From positions 62,001-126,000 of the forward strand of contig MCGE01000044.1 of the NCBI GenBank assembly GCA_002105175.1: a DNA stretch of 64,000 bases. The letters are read 5' to 3'. Numbering within the stretch: position 1 is the first letter of the stretch; every line of letters starts with the position of its first letter. The notes beneath the pieces are model-generated. The model did no database searches, was not told the origin of the DNA, and saw nothing but the letters and a program-made list of their open reading frames with translations. The translations under genes were made by a program, and so were the position numbers. This document shows positions 11,606-24,018 of the stretch, piece after piece. Source of the DNA: Absidia repens. Taxonomy: Eukaryota; Mucoromycota; Mucoromycetes; Mucorales; Cunninghamellaceae.

Positions 11606-12819
11606 ATAGATCAATTAGAATCTTTACCATTTATATCTCCCATCCTCTCTTCCATCCTATTCCCCCTCACCGCCACTTAAATATATGATCCCTTTCCCAA
11701 ATCCCTTTTTTACTTCCTTTCTAGTTTCATTCTTCCATATTAGACAATAAAGTGACAAAAAAAAATATTTGTGCCATTTTAATACATTTATTATTTTGAT
11801 TAGGGTTGATTATATGTGTTATGTATGTGGGTTTATTTGTTGGTTGGTTAGTTTTGACCCGCGTCCCCATTAAAAAGTGTGCAACTGTTAAAAATAATAA
11901 TAAAAAAAACTCAGGTACCAAAAATTTCAATTGCCCTTTTAGTACTCTATGGATCTCTTGTCCATATTTTTGATTTTGCGGGGGCTCGATATGTCTACAT
12001 CACATAAGCAACATTGTACTGTCGCTTTGCATAGACCGGGGCCCAAATCTTCCCTTTTCTTTCTTTCTACCAAATTATCAATTTTCGTCATTGTTCAAAA
12101 GGAAACCTTCCGCGCAAAACGAGACCGAGGGTGAAATGAAATCAATGCAACACAAAAATCATTCCAAAAAAGGGATCAAGAACTCTTTTTGTATTAAAAA
12201 TGAAATATTTTTTTTTCGTCTTACCATCATAGCGCGGTGCCATTCAAACTTTACGTCTTTTTTTTTTTCTTCCTTGCAGACAGAAAGTGTGACCATTGTT
12301 CTTTTTCAAATCACTCCAACGATATTGTTAATATACTTTTATGTAATGTAATAAATAAATAGAGAAAACATATGGTGTGGCATAAGGACCCAAATTCTGG
12401 GTATAGAAACCAGAAAAAAAAAATCGAAGTATTACCTCATCAAGAACGACTAACAATACTTTGAAAAAAGAACAGTGACGTTTTGAGATATATAATACTG
12501 AATGTATAATATATAAATGTCTGTGTGTCTGTGTGCTGTGTCTGTATACACAAAAATATAAATATAAACAGAAATATGATATATATAGAAATAAGCTTTC
12601 TTTAACAAAGTGACACATGAAAATCAAAATCATGGAACGACATTTTATACTGGACCGAGCAGAGTAGTAATAATGCTTTGCACTTGACAAAAGCCTAGCG
12701 GGGATTAAAAGTCGTTACTCTAGAATAAAACCGCTTTTGGATTTTTTTTATTTTATAAACCCCTCTTTTCTTTATTTTTCTTTTTTTCTTTTTCTTTATT
12801 TTCCTTTTCTTTTAACATT
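11606..12819. other. Intergenic spacer
   Basis: Contains the 3' UTR of the complex I subunit and the upstream region of the homeobox gene. It is AT-rich with a short purine-rich part (12090-12180). I see no credible gene. Confidence 0.6.
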
Positions 12820-13638
12820 ATGCTCTCTGTAAAGTGTATGCTAAATCAAACCCAATATACCCCTTATGTAATGCCGACATGTCAACTCATGGAGACGAAA
12901 ACTGTACATTCCCATCGACCTACTGTACTTGACATTGCTAGTCTCTTATGCCATGACGACGACGACCATGACCACGACGAAGACTTGGACAATAGCAGCA
13001 ATGTGGTTACCCCCAGCCTCTCGGTTACATCCTCTCCTCTTAGCACAAGTTCCAGCATGTCATTCACCTCCTCCCCCACTCACAACGATCGCTCTTCGCC
13101 TTATAGCACATCATCAATCTCACCACCGACAACGCCTTCAACACGATTATCACTACCACCACTGCCTCCTCTAGCATACCATAGAACAAATACCAACCAT
13201 ACATCATCATCATTGAATGAAGACAAATGCCATACAAAACATGTATGTTGTGCGTCCTCATCAAAACAACTCCAGCACCATCAGCAAAACAGCACTTATC
13301 GCTATCAGCACCGGCTACTCCTCATGATGGATGGTGACGATAATGACACTGATACCCACAGCAGGTGGCATTCATTGGAAAGAGACGGCGACATGATGAT
13401 GACCGATGATGACAGTGATGAAAGCAACGACAAAAGAATCAAAACCAAACGAAGGCGCGCCAACAACAAGCAATTGCAAGTCCTCAACCGTGTGTTCCAG
13501 CATACCCTGTTCCCGTCCACTCAAATGCGTGCGCAGCTAGGTCGGCAGCTGGGCATGAGTCCACGAACTGTGCAGATCTGGTTCCAAAACCGCCGTCAAG
13601 CTCTCAGAACAAAAGAACGACAACAATGGGTGGCATGA
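12820..13638 (+). CDS. Homeodomain transcription factor
   Basis: Single exon, 272 aa. A homeodomain fills about residues 205-264: basic N-terminal arm KRIKTKRRRA, helix 1 around LQVLNRVFQ, and recognition helix with VQIWFQNRRQALRTKER (W254, FQNRR 255-259). The N-terminal 200 residues are Ser/Thr/His/Asp-rich and look disordered. The protein should be a nuclear DNA-binding regulator; target genes cannot be told from sequence. The C-terminus ends only eight residues after the homeodomain. The 5' leader is strongly pyrimidine-rich. Confidence 0.9.
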   Translation: MLSVKCMLNQTQYTPYVMPTCQLMETKTVHSHRPTVLDIASLLCHDDDDHDHDEDLDNSSNVVTPSLSVTSSPLSTSSSMSFTSSPTHNDRSSPYSTSSISPPTTPSTRLSLPPLPPLAYHRTNTNHTSSSLNEDKCHTKHVCCASSSKQLQHHQQNSTYRYQHRLLLMMDGDDNDTDTHSRWHSLERDGDMMMTDDDSDESNDKRIKTKRRRANNKQLQVLNRVFQHTLFPSTQMRAQLGRQLGMSPRTVQIWFQNRRQALRTKERQQWVA

Positions 13639-14488
13639 CAAATACCCCACTGTGCTCATTGGTTTGTCTTATCTCTGTTTTATTCATTTTTAGTTTAGTA
13701 TTAGTATTTAGCTTTGTTTTTAGTTCCTAGTTATTTTTATTCCCACTTTTGTCTTTATCATTTCTTTTTACTACTGTTTATTATACCATTTTATTTTATT
13801 TTTTTCCAATAAAAAGTCTCACACCATGCTTAAGAAATGATTTATTTGTTACCAGTTTGCCTTTTTTGACTGAATAGGAAAAAAAAAAAAAACGAATAGT
13901 ACTCACTATCTGATCCCCCGCTCATTTTTATTTTACTTTGTGTTCTTCATCTATTACCAAAATCCACACCATTTGTCATTCTCACAATTGAGTTTCTATT
14001 TTATTTTATTCTATTTCTATTTGATTATCATGCATGAGCCAATTTACGAGTGAATCACATTCGTCCACATTGTCTGTCAAAATCCATGCCCCATCGTCCT
14101 ACGTTTGTGTTCACATTGATTGTGTTCAATTTCGTTTTCTTTCTTGTCTTCTTTCTCTCTCTCTTTTTCTCTCCTTACGTTACACACCCACACACACTCT
14201 CCTATTTCCTCTCTTTACGTAATCCTGTGAAAAAAAAAAAAAAATATACATCTTCCCCACACACTCATTAACCCAGGGAATTTCCCTCCCTCACCCCAAA
14301 ATCATCATCGATGAATACATATCAAAAGGAAATTCAATCATTTATTTATACAATATAAAATAAAACAAAAATAAAAATAAAAATATATAAACTATATACA
14401 AATCACTATTAAACTAACTACTATACTACTATAAACTATAAACTAAAACAACTGTATACATAATATAAAAGGAAGCAAATCAAAATCT
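13639..14488. other. Convergent 3' spacer
   Basis: Lies between two convergent genes. AT-rich, with an AATAAA at about 13808 for the homeobox gene and CT-rich stretches (14150-14220). Nothing coding is supported. Confidence 0.6.
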
Positions 14489-15492
14489 TTATGGTCGTCG
14501 AGGAAGGTCATTCTTTGGTTTGTGATAAACGTGGCACTATATGACAATAAAAAATAAAAATAAAAAAAGACAATGAGATTGAGGTGTGTGAGGGGTTTGC
14601 ATGACGGAGGGAAGAAAGTGCCTCCTCTTTTCTTACCTTGTGGGCATGTCTAAACCAAAGCACACTGTTTTTTCTTTTGACATTACTGACAGCCACCCAT
14701 TGTCGACATTGATGGCATAAGCCTTCGACCAAATCTTGATCCACCCAGCGTGTTTCCATCGGTTGAACAAATTCGTTCCCAGACACAGACGAGATTCCAT
14801 GATAAAATTGCTTATGATACCTACAAAAAAAAAGAAGTTGTTAGAGAGGTGGAAAAATGTTTCTTTTTCTGTCTTACCAGTAAGCACTGTTTTTCAATTG
14901 AAGCCAGCGGCCAGGACGGCAGGTGTCACAGAGCCCTTCTTTGGATTGCCCATTGTACCGGACCCATTTTGGTGTATACATATCGCCATCAAACCGTAAT
15001 TTCTGGCGTCGGGGGCGTGCTTCCGGGTCGGTTTTGGCCAATTCCACATCCCTGGGGCACATGTCAGGAAAATCAGCATCCCCTGCCTCGACAATTTCTT
15101 CGGTTTCTTTAGGTGCTCGTTTTCGCTTGGGTCGTGGTGGTGCTGGTGGCTGTTGATGATGATGAGGTGGAGGAGGAGGCATCATCACGCCAGTGATGGG
15201 ATGATGGTATGTCATATATTCACCGTTGGTGCCAGGTGGTGGAGGTGGATGGAAATGTGGATGGCCAGGCATGCCTTGTTGAAAATGAGCATGCGGGTGC
15301 ATGAAGGGTCCTTGAGGATGTTGTTGTTGTTGTTGTTGTTGCTGCTGCTGTTGTTGATCATGTGGTCCCGAAGGTGGATACATTCCATGTGCTGGTAGAG
15401 GAAGTTTGCCACCAAGAGAAGGGTGTGGTGTATGAGGAGGAAGAGGTTGTTGATGAGGATGATGCATTGGATAGTGATATTGCTGCTGCTGC

Positions 15493-15544
<52 letters not shown>

Positions 15545-16717
15545 GCTGTTGCTGATAGGCATGAGGGGGAGGCTGCTGCTGTTGTTGCTGATCGCCGTGA
15601 TGAGAATAAGAATAATGTTCATGTGGTGTGAGCTCACGTTTCAAGACATTGGATTGATCGTTCTTTTCATTTACCGAATACTGATTAGCCAGGGGATGTA
15701 CGCCTGAAGACGGATCATGTTGCTGAGGGGCGGTATACATCTGAGGATGGAGCATTGAAGGAGGATAAAGTGGTAGGGAGGAAGAAGCTTGATATAATCC
15801 ATCTTGTGTCCAAGTAATACGACTGCCGTAAGTCTGATCCTGTTCTTGTTTCAATACCGGCTTGAATGCAGAGTTGGTGTTATCGTTGTTGTCGTTGATG
15901 AGGGTGTTGTCGAAGAGATCAGTGCGTTCCCTAAATTTCTGGGGCATACTTTGCCAATTCATGGTCACATCATAAGAATGGCGCCGAAGAGAGGAAGCAG
16001 AGGCGAGATCTTGGTCCAATGCCTTTTCCTGGGTTTGAGCTGCAATAGCTAAGTCATCTTGCCACTGTTGAGCTGGCACTATTTCATGCGCATAAATTTT
16101 CAAACAGCAAGTAAGATCATTGAATTATTATTGACTTTTTATAGTTTTTTACCTTCCAATGAGTCGCCTGTGGATGTGTCGTTGGTAGTCGGTATACGGT
16201 TAAAGTTGGCCAAGAGCATAGCTGCTTCAATAGAATTACGGTGCTGTGATAAATGCAAGTCAAGTTGAGAGTCATTTTCTGTGATGCCAAAGGGAAGACC
16301 AAGAATGGCTGGGCTACTTTTCCGTTTGTCAAAGCGATGATTACCGAGCAAAAAGGCAGGATTCATTTCTGATGGTAAGAAGTCGTTGTTGGCATTGATA
16401 ACAGGATCATCGTCGGCCATGGTGATGGTAGTTGTTGGTGGTACCGGTGGTAATGGCTGTGGTAAATAGTCAGCGTCGTCTGCAAACGAGTTAGTAGTTG
16501 AAGGACTCTCATGTTCATGGATGGTAGCCAGACTCGGTTCAGCAACAAGTGAGGAGGAGGATGTTGATGATGACAATGTCATGCCGCCGGTGTGAGGCTG
16601 AGTCGTCGACGTCAAGGCAGAAAGAGGATGGTGGCCATGAGCACTGGTGGCAGGTGTTTCAGCATAATGAGTACTGTGCTGATCAGTAGAGAGAGGTGGT
16701 ATGTTTTGAATATCCAT
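14489..16717 (-). CDS. Rua1 C-terminal-domain transcription regulator with polyQ
   Basis: Four exons: 16153-16717, 14878-16078, 14637-14820, 14489-14536 (665 aa). The C-terminal ~140 residues match the Rua1 C-terminal domain (PF14616/DUF4451): MCPRDVELAKTDPEARPRR, EGLCDTCRPGRWLQLKNSAYWYHKQ split by intron 2 between W and Y, HGISSVSG, GLCHQC and KRKNSVLWFRHAHKCHVYH. Paired Cys/His suggest zinc binding. In Ustilago maydis Rua1 activates ustilagic acid genes; the target here is unknown. The middle is Gln/Pro/His-rich with a run of 25 Gln and a second of about 12, typical of activation regions. The start is the ATG at 16717 (MDIQNIPPL). Confidence 0.85.
15480..15554 (-). repeat. CAA/CAG repeat coding 25 glutamines
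   Basis: Uninterrupted 25 CAA/CAG codons within the Rua1-like CDS, mostly CAA with CAG at the edges. A second tract of about 12 codons lies near 15318-15358. Confidence 0.85.
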
Positions 16718-18463
16718 GCTTCTCAAGTTAAATAAAAATTGCTTTTATGAAAGTGGATAAAAAAAGAAAAAGTGAAAAGAAAAGGAAAGTTTAAAAATTT
16801 CTAATTCGATGGCTTGCATTTTTTTTTCTTTTGCTTGAAAAAAATTAAGCAAGAAAATTGACGAGTGACTGTGGCAAAACTTTTTGGAATTCCGCCCTAG
16901 TTGTCGTGCAGATAGCCAAATCACTCCAAGCATATACATCGGGGATCAACATTATGTTTCAACCTACTGTATAATGTCTTTTTTCATTTACGCCCAAGCA
17001 CAACATCAACATCAAACACAGCTAGTAACAATGGGATAGACAAAAAAAAACCCGCACTATTTATTTTAATATTATTTTTTATTTATGAGTTACACATATT
17101 ATCCTGTTAAAAAAAGAAAACGTGTCTTAGTTCCCTATCTTCTTTTACTTTACATGTACAATCAATATTTGATTTTTCAATAAAGGAGATGTATATGTGT
17201 ATGACAAGGCATCATCGATCTTGATGATATATAGAAAAGTGGTTATCATTTTTTTTTTTTTTTTTTTTTGAAGATCAGGAGCGAATTGTTTAAATCATTG
17301 CCATCATACACATATATATTACATCCCTCCTTTTTTTTCATTATCTAGTTCAAACCAAGTTATTAGTAACTGATCCAGCAAGACATATATAACATCAAAA
17401 TTGAGTATCAGCATAAAATAATACATAGTATGATCAAAAGTAAAGAGAAGGGTCAGGTAAATTATGTTGGATCCATTTCAGCAAACTAGGCAAAATATCA
17501 TTGCAGGTCGCTTAACCTACTGTATTCTATAAATACGGTAAAGCCGAAAAAAAGATGAATTACCTCCTGGACCTATTAATGCCCGGCCCGTATAGAAAAT
17601 TTTCTTTTTGTGTGACATAATGCAGTGGCTGAGCTTGAGCTTGCACTGCCAGAAATTCAAACTCAAATATTAGTGTAGTGGAAGTAAAAGTAATCATCAT
17701 TTCATTATCTGATTAACATAGCAAAAATGAGGATCACGATGTTAGTGATAGTCATTGTGGAAGAATTTTGTTGTTAGTATTATCGAAATCATAAAAGTAA
17801 TTGGTTAAGGTTGAGAATAAATATATATTATATACATTTCTTTTTAAGGAACACAATTTACCGACTAAAAAAAGTCGTTGTAAAAAATAGAAACAAGAGC
17901 AAGAGGGAAGATTCCTCAACCAATTAAATTCATGGTAGATTGAATTGTGACTTTTGGAAAAAAAAAACGCATACAAGTTGAGCTTTTTTTATTTTTTTCA
18001 TCCTCTTTTCCACTTGCTTACATTTTTCTCAATTGGTCATAAACGTTTTTCCGGTCGCCTTTTGTACACTTTTTTTATCTTCAGCTGTCGAACTATACAG
18101 TATCCAAAAAGATAAAAAACACTCTTTATTACTCTCTCTATTTTAAATCAAGTGTGCATTATTTGAATTGACCACAGAAGTATTATTACGCAACTCTATT
18201 AGTGATCCATCACGGTAAGTCGTTCTCCATGATGATATCATTTTATGGGGTACACGTATGATGATATTCTACTGGAGAAATTCAAACTCAGCGTTTTTTA
18301 TCACCTTTTCCCCCTTCTTTTTCCCGTTACTCTCAAACCCTTTTTTCCCTTATTTTTGGAATATTCTTTCAGTTTACTTATATTATGTTTCTTCTCACTC
18401 TTCACAAATTAGACGACCAACACTCCTTTGCGACATCTCTTTCAAGCTCAGCTTTTTTGCATA
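16718..18463. other. Intergenic spacer between divergent regulators
   Basis: Long AT-rich 5' region of the Rua1-like gene (-) and the BET gene (+), with a T18-type run near 17250. Apart from the weak minus-strand ORF at 17560-17700, nothing coding is seen. Confidence 0.55.
17560..17700 (-). CDS. Possible small ORF, 46 aa (weak)
   Basis: ATG-to-TAA frame with a hydrophobic start (MMITFTSTTLIF), an alternating Ala-Gln stretch and a GPGINRSRR end. The composition is more protein-like than its surroundings, but there is no recognised family or strong context. It could be chance or a gene remnant. Unrecognised. Confidence 0.2.
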   Translation of the reverse strand: MMITFTSTTLIFEFEFLAVQAQAQPLHYVTQKENFLYGPGINRSRR

Positions 18464-20997
18464 ATGACCACAACTTCACAACACGTCCAACACCATCATC
18501 AACAAAAGCAAGATGGATATGGTATCAATTCGGAGCAACAAACAGTAGCGTAAGTCAGCTATATATATATATTTGAAAAAATAGCAGTTGCATTACTCAA
18601 AGTGGCTTTTTCTCTTATCTATTGTAGGACAGCACCTTGTAAACAACAGGAACAGAACGACTTCCATACCATGAAAAAGCAAAATGCAGCTGCTGTACTA
18701 TCACCATTATCTTCCATTTCTTCACCACCTCCAACAGATACAATGACAATCGAACCAGGACATATACAGCCATCACCGTTACCGTTGCCGTTATCGTCTT
18801 CTTCGCTCTCACCATCACTACCGCAAGTCCTTGAACTCATCAACAGTAAAAGTATACCATCACCGCCTCCTTCTGCTGTAGCTAATGAAATGGACATTGA
18901 TTCACCCAACGCCCGGCAACAGGTAATATAAACAAGTCAAGATCGAGTTGAGTGGAAGTGATCAGCTGACCTCTTGCTACGGCTTTTTAATTAGATGTCA
19001 TCCTCCCCTCCATATGCAATTGGTTCTGCTACTACAACTGCTCCTACTAACATGACACGGGATCAAATCAGATACTGTTGTGCGATTATGCGAAATTTGA
19101 TGAAACATCGTGATGCTACGCCGTTTATTCATCCTGTGGATTATGTGAAACTCAATGTGCCTGATTATCCTCAAATTATCAAAGCACCTATGGACTTGAC
19201 TACCATTGATCGCAAATTACGACAAAAGGAATACAACGATGTCAACCAGTTTATCGCAGATATTCGCCTTGTCTTCAACAATTGTTACAAATATAATGGT
19301 CCTGAAGCAACTGTGTCAATGCTGTGCCAAAATGTGGAATCGGCGTTTGAAAAAGGTCTTCGACAAATGCCATTATCAAAAAAGGTACAAGATGACATCA
19401 CTGGAAGAAATAAAACAATAAAAAAGGATCCGCATTGATTTACCAACTTACTTTTTTATTTTCTAGGTTTCTGCTTTATCAACAACAGATACAACAGATG
19501 GATTCTCACCACCACAAGCTATTAGCCCAGTTTTCCGACGTAGGAGTGAAGCCAATCGGCCATCTTCATCCAAGGATCATTCCAACGCTGCAGCGACATC
19601 ACAACAACAAAAGCGACGTGCATGTGGTAACAGCATTGGACCTCATAGCATCAAGCGTCGTAAGAATGATACTCGACTCAAATTTTGTGGTCAAGCTTTA
19701 CGGGAATTAAAGAAAAACAAATATCGACTCATTAACTACCCCTTTTTATATCCCGTCGATGTCGTGGCACTCAACATCCCCGATTATCATACCATCATCA
19801 CCCATCCTATGGACATATCGACAATCGAACGCAACCTTACCAATAATCAATACGACTCGGCCGAAGACTTTGAAAACGATATCCGCTTGATGTTCAACAA
19901 CTGTTATCGGTACAATCCGCCTGCACTTCCTATCCACAATATGGCAAAAGATTTGGAAACTGTCTTTGATAATAAATGGAAACGCTTGCCTGAACGTGAA
20001 TCAACACCTCCATTACCACAACCGCCAGCGATTACTCCTTTGCACTCCTCTGTCATCACTAGAAAGGCATATCATTATACTTCTAATAGTGATGATGATG
20101 ATGATGATGACGACGACAACGAAGAGGAAGACGATGACGATGGTGCATCAGGTAATAGTATGATAGAAGAGGAATGTGCTTTGTCGAGCTCACAAATATA
20201 ATCTCTTATGTATCAATAGATGGTGATGATCGAATCGCCGAATTGGAACGCCACATTGCCAGTATCTCACAGCAAATTGCATCTATCAAATCGACGAAAA
20301 AGAAATCATCAACATCTACGACCGGCTCGAAAAAAGCCAGCAAAAAGACTCCTCCTATAGCTCGAAAACAAAAGCCAACACCTACCAAATCTCGACGCCG
20401 CTCTACCAGCACCCCACAACGTCGCCAGTCATCCACCACTGCCTCATCCTCCTCCTCCCAGGAATTACCCGAATTCACTTTCCATCAGAAAAAAGAACTA
20501 AGCGAACGTATCAACAATCTGACAGGCGACGGGCTTAATACTGTAGTCAGCATTATTCAAAGCTCCATGCCCAACCTGGACGGGGTAAGTCACTGTTTTG
20601 CGGGTGAAGAAAACAGCAAAAAGAAGCGGAATTATATTGTTTTTTTTTTCTTAATTCATAACAGGGTCAAGACGAAATTGTTTTGGACATTGATTTACTG
20701 GACCGCAAAACACTTTATCGATTATATGAATTTGTCACTCAAAAGAAAAGCCACAAGGAAACAAAACAAGGCAACAAAGCCATCGACAACGATCGACGAC
20801 GACATGCCTTACAACAACCATTCAATACTGGTAAATTCAATGGATGAGAGGAGAAGCGAAACAAAACGGGAAAAACATAGACTGACGTTTTTTTTTTTTT
20901 TTTTTTTTTTTGTTTAATAGGCCTTCATGCCTCAAGTGAAAGTGGAGGTTCGTCTGGATCGGAATCCGAAGATGGTTCTGGCTCTGATTCTGAATAG
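18464..20997 (+). CDS. BDF1: BET-family double bromodomain protein (Bdf1-like)
   Basis: Seven exons: 18464-18549, 18628-18922, 18995-19384, 19467-20151, 20220-20584, 20665-20830, 20921-20997 (687 aa). Bromodomain 1 spans about 149-253 (PFIHPVDYVKLNVPDY; acetyl-lysine Asn in NNCYKYNG). Bromodomain 2 spans about 325-430 (YPFLYPVDVVALNIPDY; NNCYRYNPP). An acidic Asp/Glu run, a basic Lys/Arg/Ser region and a coiled segment (RIAELERHIASI) follow. An ET domain sits at about 574-640 (FTFHQKKELSERINNL ... LDIDLLDRKTLYRLYEFV), then a Ser/Asp/Glu tail. This is the full BET order. Such proteins bind acetylated histone tails and recruit transcription machinery in the nucleus. All exon phases are consistent. 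Confidence 0.93.
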
Positions 20998-22078
20998 ACA
21001 AATACATACACACACACACATACCATTTCTTTTACATCTTCATCTCCCTTTGTATTTATGACTTGTTTTAGGTTTGCTTACTTTGACACACACACATACA
21101 CACATTTCCCCATATACACACAACGTAGTTATATCATGCTTCTCTCATTTTTATGCTTGCAAAAAAATAAAATAAAAACATATTTTTAGCACACATCTTG
21201 TTTGTCTTCAATAAAGGCTTATTCTCTTTCTTTTGGAATCAAATATATATTGAATGCTATTCGAGCGTAGGTCGAGAAAATAAATGGAGGGGAGGGGTCG
21301 TGGAAAGGATGGGATTGGGTGATACGATGAGGGCTGAAAGGATATCATAGGAAATGATAGGAAAAGAATGGAAAAAAAAAAGCGTCTGGTTCGAAGGAAA
21401 AGATGACCAATTTTTATTGATTTCTTAGAATGATGAGAAAAAGGATAGTACGTTGACAGGCCTTACATTCGGTACTTTACATGATATGCCGTCATGAATT
21501 ATCAACCTCATCATTGAGGGGGATGGGGTGGGGCGTTAAAAAGGAAGGAGAAGTCTTTACAAAACAGAGTGCCGCAGAAAGCAGAGGCCTACAAAAAGAG
21601 CTATAGTGGAGGTTGTTGTCCATTGGCGTATGACCCTAAGTTCAATTTTAATAATGGTGTGAGCCTACTACCCCGCCGAGGTAGTTGTTGATGGGAGGGA
21701 GGGTAAAAAAGAGTAGTCATAGTAAAACGAACTAGCGAAGTAGGTGATGTTTTGGTAAGATACTCAGAAAAAAAAAAAGCATTAGCTACAATGGCGAACG
21801 ATTTTTACAAAAATGACGGGTCAAAAAATGGTTATTTAAGAGGACATGATTTATTGAAGGATACAACTAAATAACAAAGAGAGGGATTCATTGTAACAAA
21901 GGTTCTAATGGAAGGATCTATTTGAGGAAACATGATTATAATGTGGGAGTTGGGCACTAATCTAAACGGACAAATGTAAAATGGGAGCTAATATACTATA
22001 TAATTCATGAGAAGACTAAAGGAACACGTCTGTTATTAAAGTACAACATCGGTCAACACTAATCAATAGGACAAGGGG

Positions 22079-22466
22079 GAGAATGGTAGTAAAATACGGA
22101 TCTATTGCACAAGACATGAGAGGGAGACTTGTGGGACATTTTTCATTGAAGCAAGTAAAAAAGAGACGTTTTTTATTTTGTTGTAGACACAAACTATGGA
22201 CAAGCTAACACTAAACTAAGCTAATGAAGACTTCAAATAGTCTAACTATTGGTGGTTCTAAATCCTGAATCCAAAATGAAAGGGTTTCCCCATGCATGTT
22301 GTAATCTCTGAGCTGAAAATCCTTCTAAACTAGTCATAACACTATTCTAAGTCCACCTTGGCCTAAAAGTAGTTGAATGGTGAAGAAAAAAAGGGAAGGA
22401 ATAAAAAGAAAAAGAGAAAAGAGGTGAATCCACCAAAAAAGATAAATCCACGTGTGCGGGATTTAA
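22079..22466 (+). repeat. Dispersed repeat family, copy B (reference orientation)
   Basis: Best-preserved copy. Ordered blocks: GGATCTATTGCACAAGACATG, CATTTTTCATTGAAGCAAGT, CAAACTATGGACAAGCTAAC, ATCCAAAATGAAAGGGTTTC, CCCATGCATGTTGTAAT, and the right-end CACGTGTGCGGGATTT. Related sequence with another GGATCTATT block extends left to about 21900. Confidence 0.75.
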
Positions 22467-23896
22467 AATACTCACCACCCCCGTCACGCATTCCACACTC
22501 ACATTTATATATGTGTCGTAGTATTTTCAGTAGACCAGTTTAGTCTAGTTGCCATGGTTTATCAACTACATACAAGTGAAAAAATATGTCTTATATTTTT
22601 ACTATTGGATCTCCATACGTTTAGTTCATCTTGACGGATGCCTATGCATAAGTTTGTGTGCTGAAAAAATAAAAAACCAGGTTGGGATCTAGGTAATTTT
22701 GTTCAACCTGGTCGTGCGTTTCTTAGGGCTCCATTAACCGTGCTTCAACAAAAAAAAAAAAAAAAAAAAAAAAAACAGGGTGAAACGAGTGGGCTTAAAC
22801 CGATTCTAGATCTAAATCATATATCAATAACGAAGAACAAACGTCAAACATTCGTCTATTCCAACAAAACAAGAATAATAGTAGTGAGCGAGCACCACAA
22901 GTTCTTAAGGTATATCATCAACCAAAGAAAAAAAAAGGGTTGCTAAAATAAGAAATTCAATTCTTGCATGAATTTATTTTCAGGTACCATCTTTTTTAAA
23001 TTCTTACAAAGACCTTCAATCATGTACCAAGATAATACAATACTACGTGGAGGGTCGAATGCGTGATGACTGGACCTGCTTTGTTATTCTCATTGATTAA
23101 AAACGTCGCAATCGATTTTTTTTTTGAAACTGTGAGAATGTTTTAAATTCCGCATTTTTGGATTTTGGAGTGCAAACTGAGAGTGTCCCCGAGTCTTGCC
23201 CCTGTGATGTTAGAAAAGACATATCTCTTTGACAGGCTCTCAATCTATAATACATCTCCTATCAAATCCCGTGGAAAATCGCTCGTATCAAAGAAAAAAA
23301 AGATCGAAATGTGATGAAATAAAAGTCTTGATGACTGGACACAACACAAAAAGAAAAGAAAAAAAGTCTGGCATAACTGCGCCTAACAACATATTAGACT
23401 ATCTACCAACGAGGTTTTTCTTTCTTCCCTTGTGAATCGGTATTGATTATACAGCACATGCTTGCGTAGCCACACATTCACTAGCTCTATCCATGTATAT
23501 GTATATAATATGAACTTATATAAAAAGTCTGAGTTTTAGTAAAAATAAAAAGAATAGCGCACCTTCCCTTCGAACAAACATATGTATATTTCCACCCATG
23601 ATATTCCCTTTTTGTTTTGCAGATAAAATAAAAAAGGTTTATTGATGAATCATCAAACAAAAAATATAAATAAAAAAGTGTTAAAAATAAGTGATACTAA
23701 ATCTATAATAAGACTGTGTGAGGAAGAATAATGTTAAATATTGAATGGACGAGGAAGAATATAAATAAGAGAGAGAGAGTGTGTGTGTGTGTTTGTGTGA
23801 GGAAGAGGATGTGTAAACGAGTGAGTTACTATAGTTATAATAATAATAATAATAGTAATAATAATAATAAAAAGGAGAGGGTGAGGGAAAAAAGGT

Positions 23897-24018
23897 ACAG
23901 CCATGGATTTGAAACCACCAGAGAAAGATCATCAGGCAAAATCGTGCCACCAAAGTCTGGTGCCCATTTCATCAGAAAGCCATCAATACACCACAACCTT
24001 TCACGAAGAATCCGTCAT
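23897..24018 (-). pseudogene. Coding-like fragment, unrecognised
   Basis: One minus-strand frame stays open and reads RILRERLWCIDGFLMKWAPD followed by FGGTILPDDLSLVVSNPWLY. The composition is like a folded protein, unlike the surrounding microsatellite DNA. No start or clean splice model is visible, and an in-frame TGA lies just upstream. It may be the 3' part of the decayed locus at 24430-25448. Confidence 0.3.

Noticed and set aside
12328..12690. 120-codon minus-strand frame
   Set aside because: Tyr/Ser/Phe-rich translation of AT-rich spacer with no conserved feature.
15362..15707. Poly-Val and poly-Leu frames on the plus strand
   Set aside because: Complement of the CAA/CAG tract that encodes glutamines in the Rua1-like gene.
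22251..22262. GGTTCTAAATCC resembling a tRNA/SINE B box in repeat copy B
   Set aside because: Not conserved in the other copies and no A box or tRNA fold was seen; no tRNA gene was found in the window.
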